A stretch of 64,000 nt of DNA, taken from contig OX419339.1 in NCBI GenBank assembly GCA_948470475.1, forward strand, positions 1,364,501 through 1,428,500. The letters run 5' to 3'. The notes beneath the pieces were generated by a model. The model searched no databases and was not told where the DNA came from. It was given only the letters and a program-made list of their open reading frames with translations. Made by a program: the position numbers and the translations under genes. The stretch is from Galaxea fascicularis. Taxonomy: Eukaryota; Cnidaria; Anthozoa; Scleractinia; Euphylliidae. Of this stretch, positions 33,580-44,177 are shown one piece after another; position 1 is the first letter of the stretch, and each line of letters begins with the position of its first letter.

Positions 33580-34900
33580 AGGTCACTAACTTGATAGTAG
33601 ACTTCAACTTCGTCAACTTTAAAGCGATTTCTAAGCATCCTGGTTCTAAGATTAATCATTAATGAGAGTGAAATATCACTGCAAAAAAATCCTATTTACT
33701 AACTTAGGAAGAGCACAGTAGCTACAAAATATTAATGATGGATGCTTAGCACACAAGCTTCCTACTAAATTTAAAGCACTTGCGTCTGTTTACATTAATT
33801 AAATCGTTCCTGATCTCCATTGTGGATTCGCCAGACTAGAGAATGTTGGAGATGCATCAGGCACACCATTTCGGACAATTAACTCTTAATAAACTGACAG
33901 AGCAGTACTTGTTCCTGAGATTACAGCGAGTAAAACCGTACAATGATAAGTCAGTATACCAGTTGTAAAAAAAACAAAAACAAAAAAAAACCCCTGATAT
34001 CAGTATAAAAGAAAACTAAAAGTTTTGACGGTAACATATTCGTCGCTTGTTATGTATTGTTCAACCGTGTCCCACGTTGTCCACATTCAGTTTGCAGTCT
34101 GTTTCTCTAACATGTAACTCATACGCTAAAATCTCCTATCTGTGTTAAAATAACGGAGTTTATCTCACTAAAAATAAATTTCCATTTCTGTCCACAAATT
34201 TCTTGCTTATAGCGAAGGTGGCTATATAAACAACCTGTCATGTCCATTCAGACCCACCAGTCAAAATGCTTTTGAAAGTCAGTTCCTTTACAGCACTCCT
34301 AAACCAAGATTGATCGAAGTCCAAGCTAAATTTCTATCACGCGCTATGATAATGTCTCTCACTATATGCTTGTCAAGTGCACCACTCACAAAACTCAGTA
34401 TCCACAAATACTCAGCACAACCAGCATCACATGATCGCCAAGCGAATCCGTTTAGCTGCAGTGATTTACCGTGCGACGCAAAAGTCGGTCACCTGATACT
34501 TTGATCACGTGAGATGCGACCAGCAGCATTCCCCTGCTTCACGTGGCAAAGCACGTGACCCACGCCTACCAATAGTTGATGATGGTTAACGTCCCAGGTT
34601 TCTCTGGTGAAGCTGTAATTAGCTTTGTGTCGTCTGCCCACATCAGGTGCAGTAAACTTGGGTTACGATGGACAACGCTTAATAGCTTGCCCTCCTTTGC
34701 AGAACAAAAACAAAAAACAAAAAAATTAAAAAAAAAAACAGACAAAATATCATTGTTATGATGTCAAGCAATGTACCCTGGTATTGATTTCTCTAAGTAC
34801 GTCAACGGTGTGGCTTATTCAGAGTATTAAGAAAGAACGCAATTTACAGGATCCGAAAATAGGGAAGAAAATCTTATAAGAATGCTATAATCTAGACGTC
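33580..34900. other. Intergenic DNA, nothing recognised
   Basis: Includes A-rich runs (33965-33992, 34707-34740). Short frames at 34310-34504 and 34576-34761 lack motifs. Confidence 0.3.
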
Positions 34901-34904
34901 CGTG

Positions 34905-35212
34905 CAAAGGCTTTCATCACATCGGTGACAAACACCTTCCACAATTGCTGGGTCCAAGATGTTGGGCGTTTGTTGGATGTCGTTGTTTCAACTACAAACA
35001 ACTGACGACAAGAGCCAACCTGGTGTTGGCACGCACCCGACATGTTTGCCCCAAACAGTTGTTGAGGTGTTGGTGTTGTTAGCCAAGATTTCAAAGAGCT
35101 TCGGCACGGGCCTTGGGAAGTCAGTGTCTGAGCAACTACGCACCTACCCCTCCCCTAACCCAACATTGACACTAACTTATTATAACTTGCTGGGTTAGGG
35201 AGGGGTGGGTGC
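34905..35212. repeat. Repeat cluster: CAACA-rich repeat plus hairpin
   Basis: 34930-35090 is dominated by repeated CCAACAAAC/TGTTGG/GTTGGC words typical of a self-complementary coral repeat. At 35140-35162 and 35191-35212, GCACCTACCCCTCCCCTAAC and TTAGGGAGGGGTGGGTGC form a hairpin. The right arm overlaps the final codons of the F-box/WD40 gene. Confidence 0.55.
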
Positions 35213-38200
35213 TCCTTTGCCCAGATAATGACAATGATTCCGACTTTTTAACAGAAACCTTGACGTTCCAGACTGCGATGCGCTTCCGGTCTCCACCGGA
35301 AATGAGTCGATTTCCTGACAGACACAAACAACGGACAACTCCAATGTGCTCCTCAAGGGTTTGTAGCAAAATGCCTGTATGCAAAGCAACGGGCGGTTAA
35401 TATACATCCAGAGGGGAAGTGATTTTGTTTCGAACAGACGTCTGATCGCATTATGAGAGTATCATCATCAATAATGTAGCTATTATATAAGTCTAAAAGT
35501 CTTTTATCTTTTTGGTGTCGCACGAAACGGTTGGGCAATGTTCTCCGATAAATATTTTTCCAAGCTTTAGAGTCTGCCAGAGATACTGGGCTTCTTACTG
35601 AGATTCACGAAAATCGAAAATGCAACTGAATTCACAGACTATTAGTACGACAGTAAAGGAAACTGTGACATACCCTGATGATTCCATAACCGCACAGTAC
35701 TATCAGCTGAGCCAGAAGCAATAACATCTTCATTAAGCTGCAAACAATACTGGCAAGAAAAACGAGATTTCGCAATTTGAGAAACATCGATATCGTTTTT
35801 TGAACATCTGGGAACTAGCCCAAGCACGGTCAGGTGGGCCACGCGATGAGACTGGGCATTTAAAATAACTGCCTTTGTAAGAGGAGGTTTCATCATCATA
35901 AAGGGTTCATAAGTTCTCCTCTCCCCTTGCGGTTGTTTTGCTTGTCTTTCCCATGAGGCGCGGGTACGGTGACGTGTGTAAAGGAGCGCGCAAGACGATA
36001 TAATTGAAGTGTGGAGCTAACTATTCTTCTTGCAGGAAGGATCTTTCCAATAGGAATCGATTCTTGAACGCTATAGAGGAAGACCATTGCAATGCGCAAG
36101 CCCTGCTCTTTTGAGGTGATGCACTCGGGCGCAAAGCAAAGCAACTGTAAAATGATCTGACACCAAACGACAACTGCAAAGCAACAACTGCCCCTGTAAA
36201 TGCGAGAATGTCTCGCGCATAACTTTACCTAAAATTTCATTGAGCCTGCCTCCCCTCCCAACAAGTACCTACCACCTCCCCTGTGTGTCCTACCAAGGTC
36301 CAAGTATTTTCACCCGTGTGAGAGTCCCAAATCTTGATCAGCCCATCACCACCCCCGCTGATTATTCGCTCGTCATCGAAATTACAGCAGTAAACAGCTG
36401 TGGACAAGAAACCAAAAACAACCCTGTTAAATCGTAGCGGTGTGTTATCAATTCGCAGTCTTTTACAGTGTTTCTGAAAAGCCAATTTCACGTTCATTTT
36501 TATCTTTTATGAGTTATAAACAGAACGATAGTTCATGCCAATCTTACGTACCCTCTGTGTGCCCTCTCAGCGTCAAGAGACACGTGCCTGACTTGACGTT
36601 CCACAAACGAATAGTTTCATCCCATGATGTAGTGACCACGTTATCACCGTGAGAAACCAATACCTGCGAACACAAGGTACGGTTAATTAGGCAAGTATGG
36701 GCGGCACAAACACAGTCAAACTTTACGAATGATCACATTTCGTTTAGTTCAGTGAGAATTTTTGAATATACAATTTTATTTATCATTGAATCTGACGGAA
36801 TTGTAACTGATTCGCACCGGTGAAATGCCTCTACTTTTCAGGGGGACCCAACGCCAAGTTTCGGTAGACATCTGATCTTTGGAGGGAAGTTCTCCTTAGG
36901 TTTTCGGCGCGTCGAACAAAGAGTGCATTCGGATTTTCGTGACTGAAACGTAGCGTAAAAGTTCACAATGATGGGGAAACAATAGCCCCTAACGTTTTCG
37001 GAAGGGTCATCATTATTTACTGTTTTTAGCAGTCAAAAACGCCAGCTAGCATTTTCGCAAAGCAAATAGCTTCCTAGAACGTTCGTGGAAAGTTCACTTT
37101 CAGCTAGTAATTTCTGAAAGGAAGATTTTGTTTCCTAAAATTTTCAGGCAATTAAAATTTCAGCTAAGGAATCCGAACAGATAAAATTCGTTCAGCTAAT
37201 GGAAACATCACTTTAAACAGATTTCAAACACCATAAGGTACTTGAAAATGCCTTTTTACAGCTTTAGGTTGATTTAACTCGTTGGGTGCCCCAGACTTTT
37301 CAAGGACAACCCAAAACTAGCGGCAAAATTGGACGCAATCTCACCATACTGAAACTGCCAACAAACACCAAAGCAAATCACTCCACCCAGTCACAACAGG
37401 CTCAACCAGCAAGAAACAAACAGGGGCCATATTCACGAACACAACCAATCCTAAGTATTGTTTTCTAGCAGTAGGCTATTGATATCAAAACAATGAGCTA
37501 TTGTGAGAAAACAATACTTAAGATACATCTTAACTTAGGCGATGCGCGGGAAAGTGAGTTCCGGCCCTTCACGATTGTTTTTGGTTTTTCTTCGCATTGG
37601 TTGTAAATGTGGCGCGAATAACGCTAGCCATTGAGACGGCGCAGTTACGCAAAACAAATGGAAACGTGAATTGACATCTGCTTTATAACCCTGTATTACC
37701 TGTATTTCATCTGAGTGGCCCATCATGGTATGGATTAGTTGACCATTGTCTGTGCTCCAAACACGGACAGTCCTGTATGAGACGGGATTCTTAGACTACG
37801 ATTTGGAAAAATATCAGATGTTTCTTTTGTGATTCCTTATTGTCCCCCGGTCCTCTATCAAGTTTTGGAATTGCTTATATTTTGGACGTTATCAAATATA
37901 AGGAAATAAATACTACACACCTCCACGCTATAGAGATCGAGAAGTTACACCGGCAATACATATCAATTCACATCACAGGGGGCCTACACAAACTGTGTGA
38001 CCACTTTTATCTTTCGTGGGAGTATCGAAAAGGTCTCGGAGCAGAGTAGAGAACCAACAAACTCAGCCCACTTATAAGCCCTCAACCCTGCTTTCATTCA
38101 AAACGTGAGGTTTACACCGTTTATTGTCTAAAATGCAGCTCATATATAGAAAAAAAATCACATAAAACCAGCTGTTTAGGTTAGGTTTACGGTTATAGGG

Positions 38201-40816
38201 TTCCTGGTAGAAGTAGGTCTACACAGTTGTGATAACCATGGTTGGAATTATGTTGATGTTGATGTTAATGCTAATGCCAATGTTAACCTAACCCTTAATG
38301 TAGGGTTATGCTTACAATAAGCTCTGTGATATCTTTGTAATAAGGATTAAGGTTGGTACTGGGCTTAGAGTTTGGAGACTTCGCGGAAATGAACATCTAT
38401 AATGAGAATAACCTGCAATTTGCGAGGCGGTAACTTACAAGTCGGTGGAGGCACTGATAACAGTGTTGCCATCAAAAGACAGATGTTCCACTCCGCCAGT
38501 ATGACCTTGAAATGACCTACAATGAGGACGAGACACTTCACAGTTTAGAGCAATTTACTTCGCTCAGTGATGGTTATCAAAACTGCCGACAATTTTCAAA
38601 CCAATGACAAGTAAAAACCAAAACCAGTAGCGACTTCTACGTACGCACTTATATCGCGCTCAGCGCCTCATACATATGACTGTTTCGAATTCTGATTGGC
38701 TCATTGCATTGTTTGTATTCAGTGTGATTGGTCATAGTAATAACTGGTTTAAAAGCACCCAATGAAAAGCTGCTCTAACAAAACTGAGGCGAGTTCTATT
38801 AAAAGTACATACTTTTAGAAACGTCTGTAAAATGTAAAGTTGGTGCTTTTTGTGGTAATGTGAAACTTAGAGAGAGAAAAAAAATTGATCACTGTAGGTT
38901 TACAGTTGTGTGAATGCACAAGTGACGAACTTAAACATAACTCGTAAAATAATTTGAACCCAGGAGTCATATCATAACTAAGTGAAGTACAATCGTCCGG
39001 CTGAGTGTAGTCTTGAGAAGGACTGTTTAAGGTGACATCGACTGACATTTCGATAATCTGAGCGGAAGTCATCATCAGAGTCAAGTGAGTTGTGTAACGT
39101 CAGTAGGTGGTATAAATACTCTGGTCGTTGATGTAATTGGTCAATGATGAAGTCGTACGTTGAAGTCTCGCTGGAACAAGGCCAAGATCTTTGCAGCGGT
39201 GGTTGAACCATCTGATGATGACTTCCGCTCAGGTTGTCGAAACGCCAACATCACCTTAAACAGTCCTTCTCAGGACTACACTCACCTGGACGACCGCACT
39301 CCACTTAGTTATGTTAAACATAGCTGTTTCAGTATGAAACACAATTTGAACTTGTTTTCATAATCAGCACCTTCACAGCCTCAGTTGTACAGACAGCACA
39401 CAGACAGGCTTGTTTTTATTCTGCACCTCGAAGAGAGATTAATAAGCACCTGTTTTGAAAATGCACAGATGCAATGGGCCTTGTTTTGTTGTTTGTCATG
39501 TACAGTACCCAAGGTCCCAGTTATGTGCATTTCTGGACATAAGTGATGTTTGAGACGAAACATCAGGTCATAAAAGTCTGCTAAATGTAAATTTCTAAAA
39601 ACTGGTTTAAAATAACATGTAGCAAATAAATTACAGATTTTACCTCAGGCAACGACCAGACTTAAGATCAAACAATCTGATAACTCCATCAGTGCAACCA
39701 GTAACACATTGGGAATCCTGCAACACATTCATATACAATCAGCTAAAACCACCAGCATGTTGATTTTATCCTTGAGTGCTGAAAGGCGGCATTAGTTTCT
39801 AAAGTCTTGTGTCTTTGAAGGCTACACACACAGCATGAACTACAACATTGTAATGCTAAGAAACTTAACTTACTGCAGCTGTGATACTATTTTCAAACTT
39901 CCTAGATCAGGAAGAAACCCCCTGATCCTGACCCTGTGCACACATTCTAAGTTAAGTTGTGAGAAATTGAAGAAGCACACAAATGCCGAATTCAGAATTA
40001 TAAATTTAAATATAAGGCAGCAACAATTTTTTTCTGATTTCTCTCTGACACTTGACCTTTCCAATCCTTAATTGACAGCACTTGCCATCTAGCCCTTCTT
40101 AAATATTGTGATCCAAGATTTTGTGACATGGCACATTGACAAAATTATAAAAAAGTGCATGAAATTACCAAAGAGCTGGTTAGAGTTAATTAACACTTGT
40201 ATGATATCTATAGGAGGCTGAAAAGGAGGTGGTCACTTAATAGAATGCATGACAATACTGTACCTTTAGCTGCACGCATCGTACTGAATCAGTATGTGGA
40301 GAGTCCAACACAAGAACACAGTTGTTAGTTTTGACATCCCACACTCGCACTGAATTATCTGACGAGCCAGACACGATTGTGCTTCCTTAGATGCATGCAA
40401 AACAAAAGGAAATATTTATCATGAAGCATGTTATTCACCATGGTTTAAAAAGATAGGTCAGATTGTAGAATCTGTCCCACAAGATAACAGGTGTGAGTCT
40501 CTTTGATGTGGATGAGGTCTTCATTACACAGTTGAGATTTACATCACATGTACCTGATGAAGAACAACAGGCAGCAATCAAAATGTCCACATCAAACAGG
40601 CTGTGTTTTATTGTCATGACAAAAGAAAAAACTAAACTACCAGAGGAAGTACATTTTCTTGGTCAAGGCAGTGTGAACTCATTGCACCAGTTCATTCAGA
40701 TACCATTGGTAATCTTAAGATTACTGGTCATTTAATTTAGGTGTCACTCTGTCAAAGGTAAAAAAAGAACGAAATTCAAACCAAAAGAAAAAGCCACTTA
40801 CTGAGCTACCATATTA

Positions 40817-40873
<57 letters not shown>

Positions 40874-41082
40874 CAACATGTTTGTTTTCTTCTCTGATTA
40901 AGTTAACTACAAGGCCACTTGAAATATGATCTGTTACAAAGACATCCTTAAGCTTATGCACTGTATGCTGCATAATGAGGTTACAGTAAAAGAAAAAACA
41001 ATTCTTAACTTGGTAGGCTACTAGCAAAATTGAGCATGCATGGCATCTCCATATAGGATTAACAAGCTTACAGTTACTAATC

Positions 41083-41121
<39 letters not shown>

Positions 41122-43686
41122 TGTGTCTAGAATGATAAAAAAAATGTAATCACCATTACAATCCATGCAGGTGATAGGCTCCCTGTGTCCCTTAAGAAGA
41201 GGTGCCACAGTGTACTTTCCCTGTGCCCAGTTTTTGTCAAGTGAGAGGGCATGGATATAGATGCTTTTCCACCTGCAAGTAGCAGGCTTCAGAGAGACAT
41301 CATCTATCAATACAACATTAGACCCTTGTGAAGTTGATGAATGAGGAGCCTGTAGAAGATCTTCACCAAATCTATCCCACCCATGTTGTACACAAAAACG
41401 ATACCTTTAACAAAAGGAAAAATGAATGAAAAATGTCATGAATTTTGAATAAATGTTGTAAAGTACATGATCGATGCATTTTAAATGCTATCCAACAGCC
41501 CGATCCCTTGTGAACACACACTGAACAAAGCAACAAAAACTGAACAATTATTAATAAATAAGTCATTAGATCTCAAAAAAGCAGAGTCAAAGAAGGGCCA
41601 CATGTAAAATAAGGAAAAAGAACAAACAAACAACAACTGATAAATAGAGTGAATTTCAATACTTCTATATTGAGAGGGCACACATTTTGCCAAAGAATGA
41701 GAGAGTTAAATGGGAAATTAAATACCAAGATAATCACACATACAACACTAAATTATTTTAATTAAGAATCAAATATAAAAGAAATAAACTCCTGAATACT
41801 ACCAGATGGGATTATGATTTGACCTTTCCCTCCATAACCTGTTGCACTGTGCAACACGGCATAATGATTTCACTGGAAGATATGAAAAGATTCGTTCTAC
41901 CAGCTCCTTTGGGAGAGATGCAACAAAATCAACAGCCAACAATGGTTTTAATTCGTTGTACAGCAACCTCAGCTGGAGTGGCTGCCAAACAAACATAGAA
42001 CAAACAAGTGTTAAACAAAGTATATCATCTTCTCCCGGCGTTGTCAATCAATGGTTTCCGATCGATTGATTGCAATCAATACAATCAATAATAATCAATA
42101 ACAATCCATTGATTGTTATTGATTGGTGCAACCAATCAATAAAAATCGATAATCACACTCGGAGTCTTAATTGCTATTGATTACCATTGATTTCTATAGA
42201 AAATCATTGATTAATAATTCATTATGCATTATTTCACACGTCCAGGGTAATTGGGTAATTCGATTGCGCACTTTTATCCTTGCACTTCAACCGGGATTCC
42301 CAGAACACACTTGTTACGGAGTTTGCTTGTTCCAGAGATGGCGAAGCAAGTTGAATTGTCAGTGCGCTGTGTAGTCAAGAGCTATCACGAATGCCCTTTT
42401 GAAGTGAATGTCGGAGAAATATTCTACGCATTCAAGAAGAGAGGAGAACGTGGGAATGCGTTCAGAGTTACGAATGATCGGGGGCAGCTCGGCCATCTTC
42501 AAATCGAGCTTGTTCGTCCTCTTTGGCCCTTACACAAAGAGATTACTGTGTAAGTTTAAAAACGCCACAATACATTACAAGGGAAGCGTATTTTCCTTTT
42601 AACAATTATTCTGCTATCTTCCCTTTCAGTTGCACGGGTGAATGTTCAAGATGTATGCTCTTGGCCTGCATTCGTATATTCAGGCAGCATGACAGTGAGC
42701 GCAGACAAAAACAATTTCCTCAACTAATTAACAAGCTGGAAGAGAGTGACACTGAAGAGACTTAAAGAACAAACCATTCAGTTTGGGATATACCACCCTT
42801 TGCAGATTATATGATTAGAATTAAAGACAATTTTGCTCTTGTTTCGAGACGATCAGAGTCTAGTAATTTAAGTGAGCTTTTAATAGTAATAAGGGGTAAA
42901 AATGCTACAAATTTAACATAAAACACAACAAATAAAGATAACTGAATGGTTTGTTCATTCATATGGTGCGTTTTATTTAAGAAAACGCCAAATTTCACAA
43001 TCAATAAAAATCAATAATAATCAATAACAATCGATGAAAATCAATAGAAATCGATAGTCACACAACTTTTAGGCATTGATTTTTATCGATTTCCAACACC
43101 AATCGATTAATTGTTATTGATTATTATTGATTATTATTGATTTTATCGATTATCGGAAACCATTGATTGACAATGCCGGGTCTTCTGTAAGAAAGGTCAT
43201 GATCATCGTCATCATTATCACCATTCACTACTAATTTTTTTCATTCAAATATGATCTCTTTTGTAATTGTTAATTTATGTATCATATACTTGTTTTTCCA
43301 AGATTATAGCTTGCATATTTAAATGTCACTTGTACCACTTAATCAGAATCTTGAAAACAAACTTAAGCTTAAGCTTACCAATTAAAAGCTTCAGATTATT
43401 GCTTTACGTAGCAGGAAAATATTTCTTTTTCCTTCCTCCCCAGAGTTTTTCTTTTTATCAAATAAAGCACAATTCCTATTCGAGCATACACAAGCTTAAA
43501 CCAGAACCTTAGTGGCTAATAGGCTCAAACGGACGGCTGTTAGATCGCAGGCGCAAAACTTGTATCAGTTGCGCGAGCACAAACCTGGCATTTGAGAAGG
43601 ATTTCTCGCAATATGTTGTTTTGCTGATCCTGTGAGAAATCTTGGAAAGAGTTCACAAAACATTTTGCTTTTTCCTCAAAGCTCAT
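35172..43686 (-). CDS. F-box/WD40-repeat protein (SCF substrate receptor)
   Basis: Eleven coding exons, all phases closing: 43585-43686, 41803-41981, 41154-41404, 40264-40385, 39644-39717, 38439-38516, 37700-37772, 36552-36663, 36273-36397, 35674-35749 and 35172-35374 (464 aa). Residues 57-96 are an F-box (LPKELVERIFSYLP, then CNRLW). About 160-450 are WD40 repeats with seven WD-type signatures: RVWD, RLFD, RVWS, RLWN, KIWD, RLWN and AVWN. Two GHTG repeats (FQGHTGGVEHLSF, LVGHTGEVYCLQL) support a seven-blade propeller. The family binds Skp1 through the F-box and phosphorylated substrates through the propeller. FBXW2/FBXW7/beta-TrCP-like members are nearest by eye, but I will not choose a symbol. 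The last residues after VWNVK run into a hairpin repeat, so the true 3' end is uncertain. Intron 1 contains a DNA transposon, and intron 3 holds AAT microsatellites. Confidence 0.82.
36841..37292. mobile_element. MITE, GGGGCACCCAACGA-type ends, copy 1
   Basis: Starts GGGGGACCCAACGCC and ends TCGTTGGGTGCCCC. The interior (TTTCTGAAAGGAAGATTTTG, CCTAAAATTTTCAGGCAATT, AATCCGAACAGATAAAATTC) matches the copy at 59871-60330 in the same orientation. It lies in intron 7 of the F-box/WD40 gene. Confidence 0.75.
38033..38092 (-). mobile_element. SINE fragment
   Basis: Sixty bp (GGTCTCGGAGCAGAGTAGAG and AACCAACAAACTCAGCCCAC) match the body of the tRNA-derived SINE at 55990-56226, but with the tRNA-like head missing. 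Confidence 0.7.
39041..39104 (-). ncRNA. Hammerhead-ribozyme-like motif
   Basis: Minus strand: ACTGACGTT, about 17 nt, CTGATGA, an 18-19 nt hairpin segment, then GAAATGTCAGT. The CUGANGA and GAAA core boxes are intact. The flanking ACTGAC and GTCAGT can pair as stem III, with one mismatch next to the core. Stem I is not obvious. Penelope-like elements are known to carry hammerheads in their terminal repeats. Confidence 0.45.
39212..39247 (+). ncRNA. Hammerhead-ribozyme-like core, degenerate
   Basis: CTGATGA, a stem-II-like segment (GACTTCCGCTCAGGTTGTC) and GAAAC are present. The stem III partner upstream is not conserved (GAAACGCCAACAT), so cleavage is doubtful. Confidence 0.3.
40815..40872. 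repeat. AAT microsatellite
   Basis: About 19 AAT triplets in intron 3 of the F-box/WD40 gene. A second run lies at 41082-41117, next to exon 3. Confidence 0.95.
41082..41117. repeat. AAT microsatellite
   Basis: About 12 AAT triplets, 36 bp downstream of the exon 3 donor on the minus strand. Confidence 0.95.
42034..43180 (+). mobile_element. 1147-bp TIR transposon carrying a HIRAN-like gene
   Basis: Left end CCCGGCGTTGTCAATCAATG(GTTTCCGAT) and right end, inverted, CCCGGCATTGTCAATCAATG(GTTTCCGAT) match over 29 bp with one difference. The flanks carry a 6-bp direct duplication TCTTCT (42028-42033 and 43181-43186). Inside each end lie about 150 bp of dense, partly palindromic ATCAATAA/ATCGATTA subterminal repeats. 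The only gene inside is the two-exon ORF at 42338-42765. There is no transposase, so the element depends on a partner. It sits in intron 1 of the F-box/WD40 gene on the opposite strand. The superfamily was not recognised. Confidence 0.82.
42338..42765 (+). CDS. HIRAN-like domain protein inside a transposon
   Basis: Two exons, 42338-42549 and 42630-42765 (GT-AG intron of 80 bp, phase 2), encode 115 aa. Residues 1-70 (VELSVRCVVKSYHECPFEVN, later GNAFRVTNDRGQLGHLQIEL) follow the pattern of the HIRAN family. That pattern is an initial beta strand, a conserved G before a basic stretch, 'NAxxV', then 'GxLGxL'. HIRAN domains occur fused to helicases or alone and recognise DNA ends or stalled forks. 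The C-terminal half has three cysteines (CTGECSRC), a basic stretch (RQHDSERRQK) and an acidic end (LEESDTEET). The gene lies wholly between the transposon's inverted ends. It is either a captured host gene or a normal component of the element family. Confidence 0.6.
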
Positions 43687-44177
43687 CTTTTAATCTGCAA
43701 GGTAAAGTCATGGTCATACAGGCCGTCAATCATGGTCAGAAGTGTCCCCAGGGCTGCAGAATACATAATCAAGCCAGCGGTTTTCTTTAACAATTCAAAA
43801 TGGCGGACAGATTCGTCCGCGGTTGTTCGACAACTTAAAAACTACATTAAATTTTCTCCTGCAAAACTTCACGACAGTGACTGATAAACAAGGGTATGAG
43901 GAACTGTACAAACAAAAATTTTAGTTTAAGTCTTGTTTCTAACGTAGTACACAAAAGTGTCAGCATCCAACCTCGATCTTTTAACACAGCAGCGGTGGTA
44001 CAATCTAGCTCGCTCTTCTCCCGTTGTTAATTGTGATCTCGCGCATTCGTTGCCATTTCTGAGCTTTTTTAAAGGTGAAGAAGTGACAGTGTGGAAATAC
44101 ATGTGCTATCCTCCAAAGACAGACAGGCAAATCCCGGGAGGCAGACAGATCTAGACCTAAGCTTACAATTATCATCG
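43687..44177. promoter_or_regulatory. Bidirectional promoter region
   Basis: Only 404-491 bp separate the start codons of the F-box/WD40 gene (minus, 43686) and the coiled-coil gene (plus, 44091 or 44178). No other gene or repeat intervenes, so one shared promoter is inferred. Individual elements could not be assigned by eye. Confidence 0.5.

Larger units (their letters stand above)
38985..39310. repeat. Head-to-head Penelope terminal repeats
   Basis: Left half (minus) and right half (plus) both carry CTGATGATGACTTCCGCTCA and ACAGTCCTTCTC, then ACTACACTCA and CACTTAGTTATG. They are therefore inverted copies of the same terminal repeat. The same sequence recurs at about 49310-49485. Intronic to the F-box/WD40 gene. 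Confidence 0.65.

Noticed and set aside
34885..35094. Possible twelfth exon of the F-box/WD40 gene (69-codon minus ORF)
   Set aside because: The sequence is a CAACA-rich self-complementary repeat and encodes no WD40-like strand pattern.
42251..42337. Upstream in-frame extension of the HIRAN-like gene
   Set aside because: The extra 29 codons look like untranslated sequence; the ATG at 42338 directly precedes the conserved domain.
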